NCBI GenBank assembly: GCA_023410155.1
Contig: JAEYQF010000053.1
Coordinates: 1-9,361, forward strand
Reading direction: 5' to 3'
Length of the DNA: 9,361 bases
Source of the DNA: Verrucomicrobiota bacterium
GTDB lineage: Bacteria; Verrucomicrobiota; Verrucomicrobiia; Opitutales; Opitutaceae
The translations under genes and the position numbers were made by a program. Positions 1-6,704 of the stretch are shown piece by piece. Numbering within the stretch: the stretch's first letter is position 1; every line of letters starts with the position of its first letter. The notes below the pieces were generated by a model, which ran no database searches, had not been told where the DNA came from, and saw only the letters and a program-made list of their open reading frames with translations.

Positions 1-384
1 CACAACCAACAGGGAGGCAGCGGAGATTTTCATGGGGGACACTAGCTAAACACCCTCGCGGAAGAAGTCCTTCCCGAATTATGCCGTCTCCGTTCAAACG
101 TTCGACTTCCCGCGCCACCGGGCGCACACTCGCGCCTCACACGAGCCGGCGTCGGTGGGAGGAGTTCCGAGACCTCGTCAGACGAAGCGTCCACCCGCCG
201 CAGTGTGCTCCGTCCCCAAGCTCAACCGGCGCTCGGTCGACGCAAGCCATTGAGCAGGAGCTGCCCCACGTCATCTGTCACACGCCGACGATCGCAGCGA
301 AACTGAACTCGGCCTGCGAACGCTCCGCTCCCGTCGCTGTCAGTGAGACCTCGCGCAACCCGGTCCGCTGCGCGTTTTCCCCTC
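1..384. other. Left-edge stretch without a convincing gene
   Basis: No frame here reads like a protein. The open frames are Arg/Pro/Ser-rich, as expected from chance reading of GC-rich DNA, and they run on as shadows into the response regulator. One frame from base 2 ends at a TAA at 47-49 and could be the last 15 codons of a gene cut by the window edge (ending in MGDTS), but this is too short to judge. A weak 5-bp hairpin (GGAAG at 60-64, CTTCC at 70-74) follows that stop without a T-run. The promoter of the downstream two-component operon should lie here, but I see no good -35/-10 pair. Confidence 0.5.
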
Positions 385-894
385 GTGCAAAGCATCGCCA
401 CGCTTCCCCCTGGCACTCTCGCCGATCCGCGCACACCGCTCAACGGCCGCCAATCCAAACCCGTGCTCCTCGTCGCCGAGGACAACGATATGGATGCCTT
501 GCTGCTCGAACGGGTGCTCGAGCGCAGCGGCTCCACGTTCCTCATGCAGAGGGTGCCGGATGGTGAACAGGCGATCGCCTACCTGGAAGGCACGGGCGCG
601 TTTCGCGACCGCACGCGACACCCACTTCCGGACGTCCTGCTGCTGGATCTGAAGATGCCGAGGAAGGATGGCTTCGACGTGCTGCGGTGGCGGCAACAGG
701 TCACCACGGCAAAGTTCGTCCCGGTGGTGGTCTTTTCCTCCTCCAACCTGCCAGAGGACGTCCAGCGGGCGTATTCGCTCGGGGCCAACTCCTACGTCGC
801 CAAACCGAGCGGGCCGCAGCGACTCGATCGCTTTGTGCGTTCGCTCCAGGAGTGGTGGGCCGATCTGAATCTGACTGCCCTCACGCCCCTGTGA
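385..894 (+). CDS. Single-domain response regulator (CheY/Rcp1-like receiver)
   Basis: Receiver-only response regulator that would accept a phosphoryl group from the kinase encoded directly downstream and signal through protein contacts, since no DNA-binding or enzymatic output domain follows. Counting from the alternative GTG at 343, the acidic pair is E46-D47 (VAEDND), the phospho-acceptor Asp is D102 in LLLDLKMPRKDG, the switch Ser is S132 (VFSSSN) and the conserved Lys is K154 (VAKP). The insertion around GTGAFRDRTRHPLPD and the S-S-N-L-P-E-D segment are typical of the Rcp1 type that partners phytochrome-like kinases. I prefer GTG at 385 (169 aa) because the 14 codons after GTG 343 are Arg-rich and unlike the rest, but neither start has an SD. 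The stop TGA overlaps the GTG of the kinase (GTGA, 891-894), so translation is probably coupled. Function is certain at family level; the start is uncertain. Confidence 0.9.
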   Translation: MQSIATLPPGTLADPRTPLNGRQSKPVLLVAEDNDMDALLLERVLERSGSTFLMQRVPDGEQAIAYLEGTGAFRDRTRHPLPDVLLLDLKMPRKDGFDVLRWRQQVTTAKFVPVVVFSSSNLPEDVQRAYSLGANSYVAKPSGPQRLDRFVRSLQEWWADLNLTALTPL

Positions 895-2090
895 ACAGCG
901 TCGCTTCTCCAGCCAAATCTCTTCGCTGGCTGGCGCATCCGCTCTTCCGCTGGGGCAGCCTAATCCTCGGCGCGGTGGCGTTCAGCGTGCTCGCGTTCGC
1001 GTTTTTTGGGGTCTCATTGCTGGAGCGAATCGGCCTTCCGCACGAGACGTGTTACCTGCTGGACCCGTCGCTCATCTCGCTGCACGTCACCACGGACCTG
1101 CTCATCGGCCTGGCCTACGTGTCCATCGCCCTGACCCTCGGCTTTCTCGTTTACCGGGCGAGTCGCGGCATCCCCTTCAACGGGATCTTTCTGGCGTTCG
1201 GACTCTTCATCGTCTCCTGCGGTTTTTCGCACTTCATGGAAGTCTGGGTCATCTGGGAGCCCGTGTATTGGCTTTCTGGTTACGTGAAAGTCGTTACTGT
1301 CGTCGCGTCGCTCGCTACCGCGGTGGCGCTCTTTCCCCTGGTGCCGCGCGTGTTCGCACTGATTGAAACCGCGCGGGCGAGCGATCGCCGCCGTGGCGAG
1401 ATCGAACAGCTCAATGGCGAACTCCAGCGCTTCAACTACTCCGTCGCCCACGACCTGCGCGCTCCCCTGCGCGGCATCACCGGCTTCGGCGAGGCGCTGC
1501 GGGAAGACTGCGGCAACGAACTTTCCCCACGGGCCCAGCGCTACCTCGAGCACATCCAGCACTCAGCGGCGCAGATGGACACGCTCATTTCCAGTCTCCT
1601 CCACTATGCCTCGATCGGGCGCCAGGCCATGACGCTCGCGCCGGTGCCGCTCCACGTCCCGATCCAGTCCGCTTTGTCGATGCTTTCCGCGGAAATCGAG
1701 CGCCGCGGCGCCACCGTCCGCGTGCCGGAGCAACTGCCCACCGTGCGCGGCGACACCGTCCTGCTGCAGGTGGTGTTTCAGAATCTCGTGGGCAACGCGC
1801 TCAAGTTCGTGGCGCCCGGTGTGAGCCCGGAAGTGGAGATCACCGCCACGATCGATGCGGATAAAGGCATCGTCCGGGTCAATGTCACTGACAACGGTCT
1901 GGGCATCCCGCCCGACGCCCGGGGCAAGGTCTTCCAGATGTTCGAGCGCTATCATACCGAGGCGGCGGGCACCGGCATCGGTCTGGCGCTCGTTCACCGC
2001 TCGATCGAGCGCATGCGAGGCAAAATCGGCATCGACTCAGCCCCGACTGGCACGGGCACCCGCTTCTGGATCGACCTGCCGGCGGCATGA
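891..2090 (+). CDS. Ethylene-receptor-like (ETR1-type) membrane histidine kinase
   Basis: Hybrid of an ETR1-like sensor membrane domain and a phytochrome-type kinase core, 399 aa. A first hydrophobic segment spans about residues 22-44. Three further segments (about 64-88, 97-120, 127-150) match the ethylene-binding domain of plant ETR1. The copper/ethylene residues align as D69 (ETR1 D25), Y76 (Y32), I107 (I62), C110 (C65) and H114 (H69), and K133 matches K91. A short helical linker (about 158-180) leads straight into HisKA with H187 in VAHDLRAPLR, then HATPase_c: N-box N298/N302, G1 DNGLGIP (334-340), F-box around F348-F351, G2 GTGIGLALV (360-368). The GAF domain of plant receptors is absent. 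An open frame extends upstream to 687 but overlaps the response regulator; GTG 891 sits on that gene's stop and is the better start. The kinase is expected to autophosphorylate H187 and pass phosphate to the upstream receiver. Ethylene as ligand is inferred from residue conservation. Confidence 0.93.
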   Translation: MNSVASPAKSLRWLAHPLFRWGSLILGAVAFSVLAFAFFGVSLLERIGLPHETCYLLDPSLISLHVTTDLLIGLAYVSIALTLGFLVYRASRGIPFNGIFLAFGLFIVSCGFSHFMEVWVIWEPVYWLSGYVKVVTVVASLATAVALFPLVPRVFALIETARASDRRRGEIEQLNGELQRFNYSVAHDLRAPLRGITGFGEALREDCGNELSPRAQRYLEHIQHSAAQMDTLISSLLHYASIGRQAMTLAPVPLHVPIQSALSMLSAEIERRGATVRVPEQLPTVRGDTVLLQVVFQNLVGNALKFVAPGVSPEVEITATIDADKGIVRVNVTDNGLGIPPDARGKVFQMFERYHTEAAGTGIGLALVHRSIERMRGKIGIDSAPTGTGTRFWIDLPAA

Positions 2091-2121
2091 CTCACGCCAA
2101 AGTGAGGAACGGGTCGCGCCC

Positions 2122-2143
2122 CGTGCCGCCCCGGCACGCTCTT
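2122..2143 (+). terminator. Weak hairpin after the two-component operon
   Basis: CGTGCC (2122-2127) pairs with GGCACG (2133-2138) around a 5-nt GC-rich loop and is followed by CTCTT. It lies about 30 nt after the kinase stop. The tail is poor in T, so termination may be weak or the hairpin incidental. A smaller stem, CTCAC/GTGAG (2091-2106), directly abuts the stop codon. Confidence 0.3.
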
Positions 2144-2191
2144 CAATGCGGAGCGATTCGGCACCGTGTTCGCCTCGCCCCGCACACCGGG

Positions 2192-2308
2192 CTATTTCTT
2201 GCCCTTCTTCGGTGCGGCTTTCTTGAAGCGCGGCATCGGGCTTTGCTTCTGCTGAAAGCGCTGCGCGGCTTTCTGGTCTTTGATGGAAGGAAGGTATTTG
2301 GCGCCCAT
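2192..2308 (-). CDS. Possible 38-aa Lys-rich basic protein
   Basis: Minus-strand reading frame starting at ATG 2308 and ending at TAG 2192. The product begins MGAKYLPSIKDQ, has a Gln-rich middle and ends in a strongly basic tail (RFKKAAPKKGKK), like small nucleic-acid- or ribosome-associated proteins. Codon third positions are mostly G/C (27 of 37 sense codons after the start, by hand count), and the residue choice is far less Arg/Ser/Pro-heavy than the chance frames around it. No SD is visible. The open frame continues upstream with coding-like text (residues GEIRRFRC just before the Met), so the true start may be further out or the gene may be a remnant. It lies in the gap before the AbgT gene, opposite to its neighbours. 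I do not recognise the family. Confidence 0.4.
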   Translation of the reverse strand: MGAKYLPSIKDQKAAQRFQQKQSPMPRFKKAAPKKGKK

Positions 2309-2459
2309 GCAGCGAAAGCGGCGGATTTCGCCCTCGCGGGCAAATCCATTCGTTCGCGACGAAGCCGCGCGCTCGCGTGCACAGCCATCGTTGGGGGAGG
2401 CGCTGGGAGGCTCCACCTCTCTCGCTTGCCGCCAGCGCAACTCCCGTTTCCCTCGCCGC

Positions 2460-4034
2460 ATGCCTTCCGCCGAATCCGCCGCCGCGCGGCCCAGCCGCTT
2501 CAATCGGTTTCTCGCGATCGTCGAGCGCGTGGGGAATGCGCTCCCGCAGCCCGCCACGCTGTTCGCCAGCCTCGCGGTCCTGGTGCTGCTGCTGTCGGCG
2601 TTTTTCGCCGCACGCGATACGCAGGTCGTCAATCCCGCGACCGGTGAGGTCGTGCGCTCGATCAGCCTGCTCAATCTCGAGGGCTTCCACCGCATCGTCG
2701 CGCAGACGCTTCCGAACTTCATCAACTTTCCGCCGCTCGGCGTCGTGGTCGTGTGCCTGCTTGGGATCGCGGTTGCGGAACACGCGGGCTTGATCGGCGC
2801 CGTCGTGCGACTGCTGGTGCTCGCCTCGCCGCGCGCGCTCGTCACGCCGATGATTGTCTTCGCCGGCGTGATGTCCAACGCGGGCGGCGACGTGGGTTAC
2901 GTGTTATTGATTCCACTCGCGGCGGCGATCTTTCACACGCTCGGCCGGCACCCGCTGGCGGGGTTGGCCGCGGCATTCTGCGGCGTTTCCGGAGGCTTTA
3001 GCGCGAACCTGCTCGTGGGCACCATCGACGTGCTGCTCGCCGGACTGACGCAGAGCGCCGCGGCCATCGTGTCTCCGGGCTATGTGGTGACCGGGCTGGC
3101 CAACTACTATTTCATGGCGGTCTCCACCTTCGTCATCACCGCGGCGGGCACGTGGATCACTCACCGGTTCGTCGAGCCGCGCCTCGGGACGTATCGCGGT
3201 GAGGTCAAGCCGGAGCCATTGACGCCGCTTTCTGCCGCCGAGAAACGAGGACTCTGGTGCGCCCTCGCATTCGCCGTGGCTGTCTCTGCGGTGGTGCTGG
3301 TGGGACTGCTCGCTGACAACGGATTCCTGCGCGACCCGATGCAGACGGAAAATCCCATCCTGCGCTCCTATTTCGTGCGGCACCTCGTCCCGTTCATCTT
3401 CGCGACGGGCGTGGGGCTCGGGCTATCCTATGGGCTCGCAGCCGGCACCATCCGCGGCGACCGCGACGTCGTGAAAGGCATGGAAAAATCCATGGCGACG
3501 CTCGGCTCCTACCTGGTGCTCGCATTCTTCGCCGCGCAATTCATCGCCTATTTCAACTGGACGAATCTTGGGATCATCACGGCGATCGAAGGCGCCGCCC
3601 TCCTGCAATCGCTCGGACTCGAGAAGCTGCCGATTCCGCTGATGATCGCGCTGATTCTGTTCTCCGCCTTCATCAACCTGTTCATGGGAAGTGCTTCGGC
3701 GAAGTGGGCGCTCCTCGCCCCGATCTTCGTGCCGATGTTCATGCTGCTCGGTTTCACTCCGGAGCTGGTGCAGGCCGCGTATCGCGTGGGCGACAGCTGC
3801 ACGAATCTGATCACGCCGTTGATGAGTTACTTCCCCCTGATCCTCATGTTTGCGCAACGCTACGAGAAGTCGGCCGGCATCGGCACCATGATCGCGACGA
3901 TGCTGCCCTACTCCGTGGCGTTTCTCTTGTGCTGGACGCTCCTGCTCGTGCTTTGGATTGCGATCGGACTCCCCGTTGGAATCGATGCGCCTCTTTACCT
4001 GACCGAAACGAGTCCTTCATCGACCGGCTCCTAG
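2460..4034 (+). CDS. AbgT-family transporter
   Basis: Inner-membrane transporter of the AbgT family, whose studied members import p-aminobenzoyl-glutamate (E. coli AbgT) or export sulfonamide-like antimetabolites (MtrF, YdaH). The 524-aa length fits the family. The N-terminus shows the typical VERVGNALPQP segment before the first membrane helix, then an extracytoplasmic NPATGEVV stretch. Other family marks are MSNAGGDVGYV (138-148), GRHPLAGL followed by FSANLLVGTIDVLL with D190, MGSASAKWALLAPIF (409-423, W416), and GDSCTNLITPLMSYFP (444-459). About nine hydrophobic helices plus re-entrant hairpins are expected. The frame is open back to 2280, but that extension is Arg-rich and overlaps the minus-strand small ORF; ATG 2460 gives the usual AbgT N-terminus, though no SD is seen. 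No folate genes are nearby, so transport direction and substrate cannot be assigned. Confidence 0.93.
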   Translation: MPSAESAAARPSRFNRFLAIVERVGNALPQPATLFASLAVLVLLLSAFFAARDTQVVNPATGEVVRSISLLNLEGFHRIVAQTLPNFINFPPLGVVVVCLLGIAVAEHAGLIGAVVRLLVLASPRALVTPMIVFAGVMSNAGGDVGYVLLIPLAAAIFHTLGRHPLAGLAAAFCGVSGGFSANLLVGTIDVLLAGLTQSAAAIVSPGYVVTGLANYYFMAVSTFVITAAGTWITHRFVEPRLGTYRGEVKPEPLTPLSAAEKRGLWCALAFAVAVSAVVLVGLLADNGFLRDPMQTENPILRSYFVRHLVPFIFATGVGLGLSYGLAAGTIRGDRDVVKGMEKSMATLGSYLVLAFFAAQFIAYFNWTNLGIITAIEGAALLQSLGLEKLPIPLMIALILFSAFINLFMGSASAKWALLAPIFVPMFMLLGFTPELVQAAYRVGDSCTNLITPLMSYFPLILMFAQRYEKSAGIGTMIATMLPYSVAFLLCWTLLLVLWIAIGLPVGIDAPLYLTETSPSSTGS

Positions 4035-4070
4035 AGCCGAAGAGGCCGATGACTCGATCAGGCAGTTGAC

Positions 4071-4113
4071 GCTCGTCCGCCGGATCAACCCGGGGCCCAC
4101 GTCGGGGACGAGC
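4071..4113. repeat. 8-bp inverted repeat downstream of the AbgT gene
   Basis: GCTCGTCC (4071-4078) is the exact reverse complement of GGACGAGC (4106-4113), separated by 27 nt that include a CCCGGGG run. It lies between the AbgT stop and the next gene. It has no T-run, so it is not a standard intrinsic terminator. It could be a stabilising 3' stem, an operator, or chance in GC-rich DNA. Confidence 0.3.
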
Positions 4114-4160
4114 CTACCCCGTCGCGTTTGCGATGTGGGAACCGCACCGCACGTTGTCGC

Positions 4161-4367
4161 ATGGCTTCCCAAGGTTCCGCCGGCAACGTCATCGCGGCTC
4201 TCGCGAGCTTCTTCATCCCCGGGCTCGGGCAACTTCTACAAGGTCGCCCGCTCAAGGCCCTGCTCATGTTCGTCCTCGCCGCTATTCTGTGGTGGTTCCT
4301 GCTCGGCTGGATCGTTCATCTCTGGTCGATCCTCGACGCCGCCCTCTTCAAACGTCCTGCGCGCTGA
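4161..4367 (+). CDS. Small TM2-like membrane protein (68 aa)
   Basis: Short integral membrane protein. Residues 9-28 form a first hydrophobic segment containing FFIPGLGQLLQGR, the F-x-PG-x-GQ-x-x-x-G pattern of small TM2-like proteins. After a Lys/Arg turn (R29-K32) a second segment, rich in Trp and Leu, spans about 33-58 and ends in a cytoplasmic-looking WSILDAALFKR tail. I chose ATG 4161 over the in-frame TTG at 4128 because the upstream codons are Arg/Cys-rich and not membrane-like; no clear SD is present. Its TGA shares one base with the ATG of the following DUF4112 gene (TGATG), so the two are very likely co-translated. Biochemical function is unknown; a small membrane scaffold or subunit role is a guess. 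Confidence 0.75.
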   Translation: MASQGSAGNVIAALASFFIPGLGQLLQGRPLKALLMFVLAAILWWFLLGWIVHLWSILDAALFKRPAR

Positions 4368-4879
4368 TGCCCGCTCGCGTCCCCACGATCTCGCCGCAAC
4401 CGGTGCTGCCGATGCCGCCCGAGGCCGCGGCACGTCTCGCCCGGCTTCGCCGCCTTGCTGTCTTGATGGACCGCTCGATCCCGATCGGAGGCGGACGCCG
4501 CATCGGACTCGATCCGCTGCTCGGTTTGATTCCCGGCCTCGGCGACTGGGCGGGCGCGGCGATCTCCAGCTGGATCGTCTACCAGGCGATACTGCTGGGG
4601 CTTCCGCTGCGCGTGCTCATGGCGATGGGATTCAACATCGCGGTCGAGGCGCTGGCGGGCACGGTCCCGCTGGTCGGCGATGTTTTCGATGCGGTGTGGC
4701 AGGCCAACTATCGCAACCTTCGACTCATCGAGAAACACTTCGATCCCCGGCGTCGCCCGCGCTCTGTGCGCGGCGTGCTCGCCGCGTTCGCGGTGATCAC
4801 GGTCCTGTTTTTCGTCGCAATCGCCGCCCTCGCCGTGTGGATCTTCTCGTCACTGGTGGCGCTGGTATCCGGCACCTGA
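4367..4879 (+). CDS. DUF4112 family membrane protein
   Basis: 170-aa protein matching the DUF4112 family, which has no established function. The conserved core covers about residues 25-125: a MDRSIPIGGGRRIGLDPLLG segment, the IPGLGD motif (55-60), a hydrophobic hairpin (about 62-86), GFNIAVEAL, and the signature PLVGDVFDAVWQANYRNLRLI (101-121). A basic stretch (RRRPRSVR) precedes a final transmembrane helix (about 137-167). The start overlaps the stop of the preceding 68-aa membrane protein, and both carry an IPGLG motif at a membrane edge, suggesting the products sit or act together. The 3' end converges on the PAP2 gene. Confidence 0.9.
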   Translation: MPARVPTISPQPVLPMPPEAAARLARLRRLAVLMDRSIPIGGGRRIGLDPLLGLIPGLGDWAGAAISSWIVYQAILLGLPLRVLMAMGFNIAVEALAGTVPLVGDVFDAVWQANYRNLRLIEKHFDPRRRPRSVRGVLAAFAVITVLFFVAIAALAVWIFSSLVALVSGT

Positions 4880-4895
4880 ACCACGTCGATCCCGA

Positions 4896-4983
4896 GTGCG
4901 GACCGGGTCGGGACACGTGCCGGACCGGGTCGCTCCAATGTGCGGCTCGAGTCGGGCCAGAGTGCAGCACAACTCGGACTAGG
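4896..4983. repeat. Four degenerate ~22-nt tandem units between convergent genes
   Basis: GTGC recurs at 4896, 4917, 4940 and 4962 (steps of 21, 23 and 22 nt). The first two units share the exact 12-mer CGGACCGGGTCG (4899-4910 and 4921-4932), which contains the small palindrome GACC-G-GGTC. The third keeps a GTCGGG core, and the fourth is much diverged. The array nearly fills the gap between the DUF4112 stop and the PAP2 stop and touches the last PAP2 codons. It might be a decayed repeat or a bidirectional transcription barrier. The first two units are clear; the third and fourth could be chance. Confidence 0.4.
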
Positions 4984-5713
4984 ACGCCGCCTCGCTCGTG
5001 GGCTGGGCTTCCTGTCGGCGCACGCGCGCACGCCTCGCCACCAGCCAGCAAGCGAGCGCCCACGCGGTGCCGGCACACCATCCGGCCAGCACATCTGTGG
5101 GATAATGCACGCCCAGATACACGCGGCTCAGCCCGATCATCCCGCTCAGCACAAACGCGACTGTGAGGAAGAAGATTTTTTCCCGCCGCCTGTCCGTGGC
5201 TTGAGCGAGCAGCGCGCCGAGCGTGATGTAGATGAGCGAGGCCATCATGGAATGTCCGCTCGGGAAACTCGCCGATCGCACTTCGGCGAGGTGCGGGACG
5301 ACGTCGGGGCGCGGACGATCGAAGGTGTTCTTGAGGCCATGGCTGAGTGCATATCCGCTGACAACGGTGACCAGAAGCAGCGCGACGCGCGTCCACCGTT
5401 TCCGCAAGGCGAGGTAAATGATCACGAGCGTCGAAAGTGTTATCACCACCAACGCTCCCCCGAGCGCGGTGATGTCACGCATGACCTCCATGATCCAAAA
5501 CGGTCCGGCCGGCAGGTGCGGATCCTTAGCATCGCGCAGCGAACGCATGAACTTCAGCTCCAGCTCACGCGTGCTTTCATCACTCACCCAGGCCGCAAGT
5601 TCGACAAACGCCCACACGCCGGCGCAAACGGCGAGCACCGCCGCCAGCACTTCCCACTCCAGCCAGCCGGCTCTACCCAGGCGCTCTCTCCAACGTGCGA
5701 ACGATGCGGCCAT
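4979..5713 (-). CDS. PAP2-family membrane phosphatase
   Basis: Integral membrane phosphatase of the type 2 phosphatidic acid phosphatase family, 244 aa, expected to dephosphorylate lipid phosphates such as phosphatidate, phosphatidylglycerol phosphate or undecaprenyl diphosphate at the inner membrane. All three catalytic motifs are complete: K128-x4-R133-P134 (KNTFDRP), P151-S152-G153-H154, and S196-R197-x5-H203-x3-D207 (SRVYLGVHYPTD). Hydrophobic helices lie at about 21-42, 85-103, 109-126, 158-172, 180-197 and 207-225, the usual six. The C-terminal tail is basic then acidic/Ser-rich. ATG 5713 is the first possible start because an in-frame TGA lies just 18 nt upstream; the only SD-like sequence (GGGAGGAAC, 5746-5754) is too distant. 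Transcribed away from the lipid kinase, with which it may share substrates. Confidence 0.93.
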   Translation of the reverse strand: MAASFARWRERLGRAGWLEWEVLAAVLAVCAGVWAFVELAAWVSDESTRELELKFMRSLRDAKDPHLPAGPFWIMEVMRDITALGGALVVITLSTLVIIYLALRKRWTRVALLLVTVVSGYALSHGLKNTFDRPRPDVVPHLAEVRSASFPSGHSMMASLIYITLGALLAQATDRRREKIFFLTVAFVLSGMIGLSRVYLGVHYPTDVLAGWCAGTAWALACWLVARRARVRRQEAQPTSEAAS

Positions 5714-5789
5714 ACGGCCGAGATGGTAGGCTCACCCGGCGAAGAGTTCCTCCCGCCTCGCAACTGCGCCTGTTTTCAGAGGTCGGGAA
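5714..5789. promoter_or_regulatory. Divergent intergenic region between PAP2 and lipid kinase genes
   Basis: These 76 bases separate two divergently transcribed genes, so promoters for both should lie here or overlap the coding ends. On the plus strand, GAGG at 5779-5782 sits 7 nt before ATG 5790 and serves as an SD. I cannot point to convincing -35/-10 boxes in either direction. Confidence 0.35.
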
Positions 5790-6704
5790 ATGAATGAGGC
5801 GCAAATGAACTACGTCGTCCTTCTCAATGCCCGCGCGGGTGCCGTGCACGCCGCGGAAGATGCGCTGACGCCCGCGCTCGTGGAGAAGGAATTTACCGCG
5901 CGCGGGGCACGTTGCGAGGCCCGTCTGGTGGCGCCGGAGTGTTTTGACGAGGCCATGGGTGAAGCCATTGCAAGCCGCCCTGAGGCGATTGTTGTCGGCG
6001 GCGGGGACGGCACCGTGCGAAGCGCCGCGGAGCGCTTGATCGATCGCGAGATCTCGCTGGGCGTGCTGCCCCTGGGCACGCTCAACCATTTCGCCAAAGA
6101 CCTGAGATTGCCGCTCGAGTGGAAAGAAACGGTGGCGACACTTTGTGGAGGCGTTTCCAAGTGCCTCGATGTCGGGGAGGTCAACGGCAGGATCTTCGTC
6201 AACAATTGTTCGATCGGCTCTTATGCCGAGGCGGTCCGCCGCCGTGATGCGCTGCGCCACTCGCGCCCCCAGGCCAAATGGTCGGCGATGCTGCGGGCCG
6301 CACTCACCACCTTTGCGCGACTGCGTCGGCTTCGTTTGGAGATCGACACCGGCGATGGTCCGCGCACGAAACGAACGCCGCTCCTCGTGGTCGCAAACAA
6401 TTGCTACTCGGGCCGCCTGCTCGGAACAAACAAGCGCGAACGCCTCGATGAAGGTCGGCTCTGGGTTTACACGTTGCGGGTGCATCGGCTGCTCCCGGTG
6501 TTGCGGCTGGTGCTGCAGGCACTCGTGCGACGACTCGACGAGACCGACGCACTCGACGCCGAACCCGCCGAGCGGCTCTCCATCCGGTCCCTCCGCGGCG
6601 AGCTCCCCGTCGCACTGGACGGCGAAATCGTGCACCTGACGCCGCCGTTGCAGTTCTCCATTCGAGCGCGTGCGCTGCGCACATTGGTGCCCGCTACCGC
6701 ATGA
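5790..6704 (+). CDS. Diacylglycerol-kinase-family lipid kinase
   Basis: Cytoplasmic or membrane-associated lipid kinase with the DAGK catalytic fold (YegS/DgkB-like), about 304 aa, a normal size. It should transfer the ATP gamma-phosphate to a lipid hydroxyl such as diacylglycerol; the substrate is not shown by sequence. Visible marks are the N-terminal VVLLNARAGA strand-loop, the nucleotide-binding GGGDGT (70-75), GVLPLGTLNHFAKDL (91-105), the NNCSIG and VVANNCYSG strands of the C-terminal domain, and the late DGE (277-279). Two starts are possible: ATG 5790 (GAGG, 7-nt spacing) and ATG 5805 (GAGG, 5-nt spacing). The second begins right at the first strand; I list the longer. The stop overlaps the metallophosphoesterase start (ATGA, 6701-6704), marking a coupled operon. 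Confidence 0.93.
   Translation: MNEAQMNYVVLLNARAGAVHAAEDALTPALVEKEFTARGARCEARLVAPECFDEAMGEAIASRPEAIVVGGGDGTVRSAAERLIDREISLGVLPLGTLNHFAKDLRLPLEWKETVATLCGGVSKCLDVGEVNGRIFVNNCSIGSYAEAVRRRDALRHSRPQAKWSAMLRAALTTFARLRRLRLEIDTGDGPRTKRTPLLVVANNCYSGRLLGTNKRERLDEGRLWVYTLRVHRLLPVLRLVLQALVRRLDETDALDAEPAERLSIRSLRGELPVALDGEIVHLTPPLQFSIRARALRTLVPATA

Noticed and set aside
687..890. In-frame upstream extension of the histidine kinase frame to ATG 687
   Set aside because: It overlaps the response regulator in another frame and reads as Arg/Gly-rich shadow text; GTG 891 overlapping the TGA is the natural start.
2280..2459. In-frame upstream extension of the AbgT frame to ATG 2280
   Set aside because: Arg/Ser-rich, unlike AbgT N-termini, and overlaps the candidate minus-strand small ORF; ATG 2460 gives the expected family start and length.
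4066..4095. TTGACG resembling a -35 box before the TM2-like gene
   Set aside because: No -10-like hexamer at 16-18 nt spacing, only GC-rich sequence.
4066..5166. Plus-strand open frame (366 codons) across the small membrane-protein genes
   Set aside because: Arg/Ser/Pro-rich shadow overlapping the TM2-like, DUF4112 and PAP2 genes, all of which have better support.
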